A stretch of DNA of 6,536 nt, from contig CADBSZ010000049.1 in NCBI GenBank assembly GCA_902797525.1, forward strand, positions 1-6,536, in the 5' to 3' direction. A model generated the notes under the pieces. The model made no database searches, was not told the origin of the DNA, and saw only the letters and a list, made by a program, of their open reading frames with translations. Shown here in pieces: positions 1 to 5,687 of the stretch. Made by a program: the position numbers and the translations under genes. The stretch's first letter is position 1. The number at the start of each line of letters is the position of its first letter. The stretch comes from an uncultured Ruminococcus sp. GTDB taxonomy: Bacteria; Bacillota; Clostridia; Oscillospirales; Acutalibacteraceae.

Positions 1-1
1 A

Positions 2-193
2 ATGAAATCCGATTGTAAAACACAGGCGGCGATTGAGCTATTGCAAGAAAAATCTGAAAAACTCGGCAGACTTCCGCAAAAAGGTGATTTTGACAGCGAA
101 ACTGTCTGTTTCATTAAACAAAAGCTCGGGCCGTGGCCGAGAGCCTTGGAAAAGGCAGGACTAAAGCTGAAAAAGGGGGAACGGCATGAATAA
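2..193 (+). CDS. Small HNH/homing-endonuclease-associated repeat protein, possibly 5'-partial
   Basis: The 63 visible residues are almost entirely one copy of the 'homing endonuclease associated repeat': a helix, then LGRLPQKGDF (residues 21-30), a second helix, and LGPWPRALEKAGL (42-54). The Leu-Gly-Arg-x-Pro turn and the Gly-x-Trp-x-x-Ala-Leu-x-x-Ala-Gly-Leu end are the family hallmarks. Such repeats are thought to be small DNA-binding helical units, found next to HNH nuclease domains or alone. No nuclease motif is visible here. Only one base precedes the first ATG, so the true start and upstream ribosome binding site cannot be judged and the protein may be longer. Its TAA stop overlaps the next gene's start by 8 bases, so it is probably co-transcribed and translationally coupled with the uptake operon. 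A regulatory role is possible but only a guess. The family match is fairly sure; the function is unknown. Confidence 0.7.
   Translation: MKSDCKTQAAIELLQEKSEKLGRLPQKGDFDSETVCFIKQKLGPWPRALEKAGLKLKKGERHE
171..180 (+). promoter_or_regulatory. Ribosome binding site of the toroid-dockerin gene
   Basis: The stretch AAAAGGGGGA lies inside the end of the small upstream gene, with about 6 bases between the G-run and the ATG at 186. It is a good though not perfect Shine-Dalgarno match. It supports the start at 186, and therefore the 8-base overlap with the preceding stop codon. Confidence 0.6.
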
Positions 194-1358
194 AATCATT
201 TCAAAACTGATTGCTTTTTTATTGGCGCTTCAGCTGGTGACGTGCAGTGTGTTCTCCTCGTCGGCATTGTCGGATCATGAATTTTCCGAAAAACTGGAAA
301 GCACTGCCGCTTATCTTCAATCGCTTCCGCAGTCCGGCGTTGGTTCCATCGGCGGTGAATGGCGGATTCTCGGTCTGGCGCGTGCAAATAAGCTGAGCAA
401 AAGCGACAAACAAGCCTACATCAAAAATGTTGAAGAGTATGTTTGTTCCATAGGCTCAGCTAAATTACACAAGCGTAAATCCACCGACAATTCACGCGTT
501 ATCATCGCGCTGTCCGCTGTCGGAAAGAATGCGGCGAGTGTTGCCGGATATGACCTCACCGCACCGCTTGCCGATTTTGATTATGTCGGAACACAGGGAG
601 TCAACGGCTATATGTGGGCGCTGATTGCGCTTGATTCCTGCCGTTATCCGATAAAACCGGACAATTCAATATCAAACCCTGCCACGCGCGAAAAACTGAT
701 TGAAGGCATTTTAAGCAAACAATGCGACGACGGCGGATGGACGCTCAGCGGCAACAATTCCGATCCCGACATGACCGCTATGGCGATTCAGGCGCTCGCG
801 CCTTATCGTTTTTATGACGCTGAAATTCAGGCCGCTATTGACCGCGCGCTTGAGCGTTTAATCTCCCTGCAGCAGGAGAACGGCGGTTATTATTCTTATG
901 ATGATTTCAATCCCGAAAGCTGCGCGCAGGTAATCGTTGCCCTGACAGCGCTCGGAATTGATCCCCGGACGGACGAACGCTTTAATAAAAGCGGAAAAAC
1001 ACTGCTTGACAGTATCATGCGCTTTTCCGTTGAAAACGGATTTGAGCACACGCTCGGACTTGGTTATAACCAGATGGCCACCGAGCAGGCATTTTATTCA
1101 TTTGTATCGTACAATCGCTTTCTCAATCATCAGACCGCGCTGTATGATATGACGGATAATCATGATTATGAGCTGCAAGACTTAAACAGCGACGGCGTTT
1201 TTTCCATTAACGACGTCACGTTTCTTCAGCGCTATCTCGCTGAATATGACGAGCCGCTGACCGTATCCGAAAAACGGACGGCAGACGTGAATTGCAGCGG
1301 ACAAATCGACATTAAAGACGTCACAAAGCTTCAACGAATGTTGGTGCAATTAGGATAA
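186..1358 (+). CDS. Secreted alpha/alpha-toroid (prenyltransferase/squalene-oxidase repeat) protein with dockerin; intrinsic-factor-like barrel
   Basis: This 390-residue protein has a Sec signal peptide (basic MNKIISK, hydrophobic core about 8-19, likely cleavage near 27-29). Residues about 35-315 form an alpha/alpha toroid, shown by repeated motifs: TDNSRVIIALSAVG (100-113), GYMWALIALDS (141-151), QCDDGGW (179-185), DPDMTAMAIQALAPY (193-207), QQENGGYYSY (229-238) and CAQVIVALTALGIDP (246-260). The cyclase acid motif DxDD is not intact (DPDM at 193-196), so terpene cyclisation is unlikely. The same barrel fold forms the alpha domain of intrinsic factor and transcobalamin, and clostridial relatives are often encoded with DUF4430 domains and ECF transporters. 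I therefore infer a cobalamin or corrinoid binding role outside the cell. Residues 328-390 are a type I dockerin. The next gene, encoding the matching beta domain, starts 4 bases downstream. Fold, export and dockerin are confident; the ligand is inferred. The automated label 'prenyltransferase' would mislead. Confidence 0.88.
   Translation: MNKIISKLIAFLLALQLVTCSVFSSSALSDHEFSEKLESTAAYLQSLPQSGVGSIGGEWRILGLARANKLSKSDKQAYIKNVEEYVCSIGSAKLHKRKSTDNSRVIIALSAVGKNAASVAGYDLTAPLADFDYVGTQGVNGYMWALIALDSCRYPIKPDNSISNPATREKLIEGILSKQCDDGGWTLSGNNSDPDMTAMAIQALAPYRFYDAEIQAAIDRALERLISLQQENGGYYSYDDFNPESCAQVIVALTALGIDPRTDERFNKSGKTLLDSIMRFSVENGFEHTLGLGYNQMATEQAFYSFVSYNRFLNHQTALYDMTDNHDYELQDLNSDGVFSINDVTFLQRYLAEYDEPLTVSEKRTADVNCSGQIDIKDVTKLQRMLVQLG
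1167..1355 (+). other. Type I dockerin domain at the C-terminus of the toroid protein
   Basis: Two duplicated calcium-binding loop-helix segments are visible. The first is DLNSDGVFSIND (residues 332-343) followed by VTFLQRYL. The second is DVNCSGQIDIKD (367-378) followed by VTKLQRML. Loop positions 1, 3, 5 and 12 are D/N/D/D in the first and D/N/S/D in the second, which fits dockerin calcium loops. Dockerins bind cohesin modules on scaffoldins or cell-surface proteins, so the toroid is probably docked to a surface partner encoded elsewhere. No cohesin is encoded in this window. Confidence 0.88.
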
Positions 1359-1362
1359 CGGT

Positions 1363-2184
1363 ATGCTGAATTTTATCAAAAAATATAAATTCATACTGCT
1401 TGCTGCGGTTGCGGCAATTGTCGTGCTTGTTATTGCATTTGTCAGCGGCGGCAGTATTGAAGAAACAAAAAAGCAGACAGAAGCTTCGCACGCGGTTTTG
1501 GAGACCGCTGCCACCGAAACCACTGTTCCTGTGACGGAAAAATCCACTTCGTCATCCGCCTCAACAGTTTCCGAAACCACCGTTGAAAGTTCAATTGCTT
1601 CTTCACCCTATTCGTCAACACAACCCGGTACACCGGCACCGACACAGGCGCAAACGGCCGCAACGGCTCCCGCAACCCAAAAATCCAACCAAACGACAAA
1701 TCCTGTTTCCACAACCCCTCCGGCGCCCGTTAAGCCGCAGGAGCAGGAAATCAAGGAAAAAACCTACCGTTGTACAATTTCGATTTCCTGCGCGACAATT
1801 CTTAACAATATGGACAAGCTTAACGCCGATTCTTATGAGCTTGTACCTGCCGACGGCTGGCTGTTAAAGCCCGTCAGCGTGGAATATCAGGACGGAGAAA
1901 GTGTGTTTGATGTTTTGCAGCGCGTGTGCCGCGAGAATAAGATTCATATGGAGTTTAGTTCAAATCCGGTTTATAATACTGCTTATATTGAAGCAATCGG
2001 TAATTTGTATGAATTTGACTGCGGTGCCAATTCCGGCTGGATGTATTGTGTGAACGGATGGTATCCAAACTACGGCTGTTCGCAGTATGCCGTGAAAAAC
2101 GGCGATGTAATTGAATGGAAATACACTTGCAACCTCGGCTATGACATCGGTGGAGGAAACGTAAGCTATAGCAATTCCGATTAA
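1363..2184 (+). CDS. Membrane-anchored DUF4430 protein (transcobalamin-like C-terminal domain)
   Basis: The 273-residue protein starts with MLNFIKKYK and one hydrophobic segment (about 10-27) with no clear cleavage site, so it is probably an N-terminal membrane anchor with the rest outside. Residues about 35-128 are a low-complexity Ser/Thr/Pro/Ala/Gln stalk able to cross the cell wall. Residues about 134-263 form the folded domain: CTISISCATIL (137-147), an LLKPVSVEYQDGESVFDVLQ segment (167-186), YIEAIGNLYEFDCG (208-221), SGWMYCVNGW (224-233) and NGDVIEWKYTCNLG (246-259). This is the DUF4430 pattern, the fold of the beta domain that caps cobalamin in intrinsic factor and transcobalamin. Seven cysteines lie in the domain (137, 143, 189, 220, 229, 239, 256), so disulfides are possible. 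AGGA at 1352-1355, inside the previous gene's end, is its ribosome binding site. I infer it works with the toroid protein and hands ligand to the ECF transporter. The family is confident; the ligand is inferred. Confidence 0.87.
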   Translation: MLNFIKKYKFILLAAVAAIVVLVIAFVSGGSIEETKKQTEASHAVLETAATETTVPVTEKSTSSSASTVSETTVESSIASSPYSSTQPGTPAPTQAQTAATAPATQKSNQTTNPVSTTPPAPVKPQEQEIKEKTYRCTISISCATILNNMDKLNADSYELVPADGWLLKPVSVEYQDGESVFDVLQRVCRENKIHMEFSSNPVYNTAYIEAIGNLYEFDCGANSGWMYCVNGWYPNYGCSQYAVKNGDVIEWKYTCNLGYDIGGGNVSYSNSD

Positions 2185-2185
2185 T

Positions 2186-3073
2186 ATGAAAGACGCTTTT
2201 TCAAACAGACATCCGCTTGTGAATTTTGCTTTTTTCACGGCGGTGATTCTGTTTTCAATGTTTCAAATGCACCCTGTTTGTCTGGTAATTTCCATGTTGT
2301 GCGCGCTGACAAACGCCGTTATGCTCGGCGGCAAAACAACAGCGCTGTTCAGCCTGAAATTTTTGTTGCCGACTGCGTTATTGATATCCATCATCAATCC
2401 GCTGACAAACCATCAGGGTGCAACTATTCTTGAATATTTGCCGTGGGGCAATCCGCTCACCCTGGAGTCGATTGCCTACGGTGCTGCTTCCGCGGCACTG
2501 CTTTGTTCGGTAGTGCTGTGGTTTTCTTGTGTCAACAAAGTTATGACCTCTGACAAGCTGGTTTATTTATTCGGCAGAATTTCGCCGGCGCTCAGCTTGG
2601 TACTTGCCATGTTGCTTCGCTTTATTCCGCGATTCACTTCGCAGTTCCGTCAGGTCAAACGCGCGCAAAAGCAGTTTTCCCAAAGCAAAGGAAAATCACT
2701 TCTCGGCAAGCTTAAAAACGGATTCAAGGTGCTTTCCGTTATGGTTAGTTGGTCGATGGAAAACGCAATAGACACCGCCGATTCCATGAAAAGCCGCGGC
2801 TATGGGCTAAAGGGAAGAACATCTTTTGCAATCTACCGTTTTACTTGTTATGATGCTGTAGCGTTATCAGCAATTGCTGCACAGGCTGCTGCGTTGCTGT
2901 TGCTTACCGTTTTCGGTAAAATACCGTTTCGCTATTTTCCGTCCGTTGAAGGGAATTTGTGGGACGGATATTGTATTTTGTTTTATATTATTTATGCACT
3001 GATGATGCTCATGCCAATCATCATGAATGTAAAGGAGGGGATAGGATGGAAGCGGTTACGGTCAAAAATCTAA
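2186..3073 (+). CDS. ecfT: Energy-coupling factor transporter transmembrane protein EcfT (CbiQ family)
   Basis: This 295-residue integral membrane protein is the scaffold of an ECF-type vitamin importer; it couples ATP hydrolysis by the EcfA domains to movement of the S component. Hydrophobic segments lie near 12-45 (one or two helices), 55-72, 95-115, 133-147, 223-243 and 261-280. The family landmarks are ISPALSLVLAMLLRFIPRF (132-150), the basic cytoplasmic helix around QVKRAQKQF (156-164) carrying the first coupling motif, and DSMKSRGYGLKGRTSF (199-214) with the second Arg-Gly coupling motif that contacts the ATPases. The length is slightly above the usual roughly 265 residues. The start lies one base after the previous stop and has no good Shine-Dalgarno nearby; the GGAGG at 2152-2156 is about 30 bases away. 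Expression is therefore probably coupled to translation of the DUF4430 gene. The end overlaps the next gene by 28 bases. The family call is very secure. Confidence 0.94.
   Translation: MKDAFSNRHPLVNFAFFTAVILFSMFQMHPVCLVISMLCALTNAVMLGGKTTALFSLKFLLPTALLISIINPLTNHQGATILEYLPWGNPLTLESIAYGAASAALLCSVVLWFSCVNKVMTSDKLVYLFGRISPALSLVLAMLLRFIPRFTSQFRQVKRAQKQFSQSKGKSLLGKLKNGFKVLSVMVSWSMENAIDTADSMKSRGYGLKGRTSFAIYRFTCYDAVALSAIAAQAAALLLLTVFGKIPFRYFPSVEGNLWDGYCILFYIIYALMMLMPIIMNVKEGIGWKRLRSKI
3031..3038 (+). promoter_or_regulatory. Strong ribosome binding site that fixes the start of the EcfA-EcfA'-S fusion
   Basis: AAAGGAGG lies 7 bases before the ATG at 3046, inside the end of ecfT. It is close to an ideal Shine-Dalgarno. 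It shows that the fusion protein begins MEAVTVKNLSF, a normal ABC ATPase N-terminus, and not at the in-frame ATG at 2959. It is the strongest such site in the operon. Confidence 0.85.
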
Positions 3074-5643
3074 GCTTTGCCTATCCCGAATCGGACGTTA
3101 AGGTGCTGGATAACATCAGCTTTTCGGTTCACAGCGGTGAATTTGTCACGCTCTGCGGACTGTCGGGAAGCGGAAAAAGCACCCTGCTGCGGCATTTAAA
3201 ACCATCGTTGACGCCGCATGGCGAATGCTCGGGTGAGATTCTGTTAGACGGAACGCCGATAGCCTCTCTTTCGCTGCGCGAACAAAGCGAAAAAATCGGC
3301 TTTGTGCAGCAATCGCCCGATAATCAAATTGTCACCGACAAGGTGTGGCATGAGCTTGCGTTCGGTTTGGAAAGCCTTGGACTTCCGAATGAGGTGATTC
3401 GCCGCCGCGTTGCCGAAACCGCGTCGTTTTTCGGAATTCAAAGCTATTTTGAGCAAAATGTGTCCGAGCTGTCCGGCGGGCAAAAACAGCTTTTAAATTT
3501 GGCTTCTGTCATGACCATGCAGCCCGAGCTGTTGATTCTTGACGAGCCGACGGCACAGCTTGATCCAATCGCCGCCCAAGATTTTTTATCCTGTTTACTG
3601 CGCGTCAACCGTGAGCTCGGTACGACCGTCATCATCACCGAGCACCGTCTGGAGGATGTTCTGCCGCTGAGTGACCGCGTGCTCGTCATTGAAACCGGAG
3701 TAATTATCTCCGACGACGCGCCCGGAAACACAGGGGTAAATCTGAAAAAGGCAAAAAGCGGCGTCTTTTTATCGCTGCCTGCGCCCATGCGGATTTGGGA
3801 CGCTGTTGATAAACAGAATACGGCGTGCCCTGTTACCGTGGCGCAGGGGAAGGCATGGCTTCAAGAGTTTTCGAAAGCGCATTCGCTGTATCCGTTACAG
3901 GATGAATTCATACCGCCCTGCGGTCAAGCGGCAGTTGAAATCAAAAACGTTTGGTTTCGTTACGAAAAAAATTCTCCCGATGTTCTCAAAAATCTGAGCA
4001 TGACGGTTCATTACGGGGAGTTCGTATCTATTCTTGGCGGCAACGGCACAGGCAAAAGCACCCTGTTGTCACTGATAAACGGCGACAATCTTCCGTATCG
4101 CGGCAAAATCCATTCAAATACTGAATTGTGTTTTACACTGCCGCAAAATCCGCAAACTATTTTGAACGGAAAGACCGTCTACGAATCTCTGAGCGAAGGT
4201 TTGAAAAATACCCCGGAGCAGTTTCAAACGGTCGTACGGTTATGTGAAATTGAAGCTTTGCTTTCACGCCATCCGTTTGATTTGTCGGGCGGCGAAATGC
4301 AAAAGGTCGCCCTTGCAAAACTGTTGCTGTTAAATCCGAAGATTCTTCTGCTTGACGAGCCGACAAAGGGCTTGGACGCGCAATTTAAGGCTTCCTTTGC
4401 GCAAATCATTCACAAGTTAACACAATCGGGCGTTGCCGTTGTTATGGTCAGTCATGACGTAGAATTTTGCGCCAAATACAGTCACCGCTGCATGCTGCTG
4501 TTTAACGGTGAAATTGTTGCGCAGGATACGCCGCGCAAATTTTTTGCCGGAAACAGCTTTTATGTCACGTCCGCCTCGCGCATGGCAAGGGATTTGCTTC
4601 CCGAAGCTGTCACCGCTGAGGATGTTATCTATTGCTGTACCGGTCAAAAGAAATCGCTTCCTCCTTCGAAAACCGATGGCAATCAAGTGATAAAACCGAT
4701 TTCATTACCGAATCCAAAACACAAAAAACGGCTTCCGCTGTGGCGTAAGCTGTTAGGAATTATAAGCGCAGTGTTGCTGTTGTTCGGAATAGGGGAAAAC
4801 CTTGGCTATGTTCCGTTTCTTCCTCAAAAATCTCTGCCTCTATGGCTGAATTTTTCGTTAATTGCCGTTCCTGTTTTGCTGTTAATGATAGTTTTTGCAC
4901 GAAACACCGACAAACATCGCGGAACCGTATTTCAAAAACAAAAGCTGAGCAAGCGCACCGTGGCGGCAGCAGTAACGATTTTGCTGTTAATCCCCGTCAC
5001 CATTTATATCGGAAACACATTTTTATATAATCAAAAGTATCTGTTTATTTCTCTGTTGGTACTGTTGGAATGTATGGTGCCGTTTTTCCTGGTGTTTGAG
5101 GGGAGAAAACCGCAGGCACGCGAGTTGGTTATCATCGCCGTGTTATGCGCGCTTACCGTTGCCGGACGTTCCGCCTTTGCTTTCCTGCCGCAAATCAAGC
5201 CGGTTCTGGCACTGGTTATCATCAGCGGAATTGCATTTGGCGGTGAAACGGGGTTTATGGTCGGCGCCGTCGGCATGTTGGTGTCAAATATCTACTTCGG
5301 ACAGGGTGCTTGGACGCCGTGGCAGATGTTTTCAGCAGGCATTATCGGCTTTTTGGCAGGCGTTTTGTTCCGTAAAGTCTTTTCACCAAAAAGCCGTGTT
5401 ACTCTTTGTCTGTTTGGCTTCATCGCAACTATCCTTATTTACGGCGGAATCATGAATTTTTCCTCGCTTGTTTTGTCGCACGCGCTGATGAGTTTTGAGG
5501 CGGTGGTTGCATATTACATGCAAGGCTTGCCGTATGACATTATCCATGCTTTTTCCACAGTGGCATTTTTATTCTTTTTTGCTGAACCAATGCTTGAAAA
5601 GCTTGAACGCGTCAAAACTAAATACGGACTGTTGCAAACATAA
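3046..5643 (+). CDS. Fused ECF transporter: EcfA ATPase - EcfA' ATPase - membrane S component
   Basis: The protein has 865 residues. ATPase domain 1 (about 1-225) has Walker A GLSGSGKST (38-46), Q-loop VQQSPDNQ (87-94), signature LSGGQ (142-146), Walker B LLILDEPT (162-169, catalytic E167) and H200. A linker (about 226-294) leads to ATPase domain 2 (about 296-530) with GGNGTGKST (331-339), Q-loop LPQNPQ (365-370), LSGGE (413-417), ILLLDEPT (433-440, E438) and H470. Both sites look competent. The membrane part follows: four hydrophobic segments (about 567-583, 600-617, 637-658, 665-684), then an S-component-like core (690-865) with about six segments and the motifs GRSAFAFLPQIKP (707-719), SNIYFGQGAWTPWQMF (747-762) and GIIGFLAG (765-772). 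With EcfT this makes a complete importer from two polypeptides. The S core resembles S components associated with cobalamin (CbrT-like), but I assign the substrate mainly from the neighbouring intrinsic-factor-like genes. The ATPase calls are certain, the S call is strong and the substrate is moderate. Confidence 0.93.
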   Translation: MEAVTVKNLSFAYPESDVKVLDNISFSVHSGEFVTLCGLSGSGKSTLLRHLKPSLTPHGECSGEILLDGTPIASLSLREQSEKIGFVQQSPDNQIVTDKVWHELAFGLESLGLPNEVIRRRVAETASFFGIQSYFEQNVSELSGGQKQLLNLASVMTMQPELLILDEPTAQLDPIAAQDFLSCLLRVNRELGTTVIITEHRLEDVLPLSDRVLVIETGVIISDDAPGNTGVNLKKAKSGVFLSLPAPMRIWDAVDKQNTACPVTVAQGKAWLQEFSKAHSLYPLQDEFIPPCGQAAVEIKNVWFRYEKNSPDVLKNLSMTVHYGEFVSILGGNGTGKSTLLSLINGDNLPYRGKIHSNTELCFTLPQNPQTILNGKTVYESLSEGLKNTPEQFQTVVRLCEIEALLSRHPFDLSGGEMQKVALAKLLLLNPKILLLDEPTKGLDAQFKASFAQIIHKLTQSGVAVVMVSHDVEFCAKYSHRCMLLFNGEIVAQDTPRKFFAGNSFYVTSASRMARDLLPEAVTAEDVIYCCTGQKKSLPPSKTDGNQVIKPISLPNPKHKKRLPLWRKLLGIISAVLLLFGIGENLGYVPFLPQKSLPLWLNFSLIAVPVLLLMIVFARNTDKHRGTVFQKQKLSKRTVAAAVTILLLIPVTIYIGNTFLYNQKYLFISLLVLLECMVPFFLVFEGRKPQARELVIIAVLCALTVAGRSAFAFLPQIKPVLALVIISGIAFGGETGFMVGAVGMLVSNIYFGQGAWTPWQMFSAGIIGFLAGVLFRKVFSPKSRVTLCLFGFIATILIYGGIMNFSSLVLSHALMSFEAVVAYYMQGLPYDIIHAFSTVAFLFFFAEPMLEKLERVKTKYGLLQT
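5113..5643 (+). other. S-component core domain of the fusion protein
   Basis: Residues 690-865, about 175 residues and close to the size of a free-standing ECF S component, start with QARELVIIAVLCALTVAGR, the usual first helix of many S components. The following segments are short, Gly/Ala-rich helices (about 718-732, 735-750, 760-776, 784-803, 833-848). The small-residue content of the first helix fits packing against EcfT. The loop GQGAWTPWQ (752-760) is a likely part of the substrate side, by analogy with other S components; this is inference. Confidence 0.75.
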
Positions 5644-5678
5644 AAAGCACTTTCGACTGTTGCCGAAAGTGCTTTTTT
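5642..5678 (+). terminator. Rho-independent terminator, probably bidirectional
   Basis: A 10-base-pair perfect stem, AGCACTTTCG (5646-5655) with CGAAAGTGCT (5664-5673), has an 8-base loop ACTGTTGC. It is flanked by an A-run before the stem and six T on its 3' side (5673-5678). The T-run gives a terminator for the plus-strand operon directly at its stop codon. Because the A-run at 5642-5646 becomes a T-run on the other strand, the same hairpin can also stop the convergent minus-strand gene that ends at 5688. Confidence 0.92.
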
Positions 5679-5687
5679 AGTTTTATC

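Noticed and set aside
1..185. Cobalamin riboswitch or operon promoter in the left part of the window
   Set aside because: This stretch is coding for the HNH-repeat protein; no B12-box-like element or promoter is visible, so any such element must lie further upstream, outside the window.
234..245. Possible lipoprotein cysteine (LVTC, residues 17-20) in the toroid protein
   Set aside because: Threonine before the cysteine and valine at -2 do not fit a normal lipobox, and a standard signal peptide cleavage site a few residues later is more plausible.
1583..1867. Arg/Pro-rich 94-residue frame inside the DUF4430 gene
   Set aside because: It is an alternate-frame reading of the low-complexity stalk and has no ribosome binding site or recognisable domain.
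2959..3045. In-frame upstream ATG that would lengthen the ATPase fusion by 29 residues
   Set aside because: The extra residues are a frame-shifted read of the EcfT C-terminus, do not resemble an ABC domain N-terminus, and the ideal AAAGGAGG site points to the ATG at 3046.
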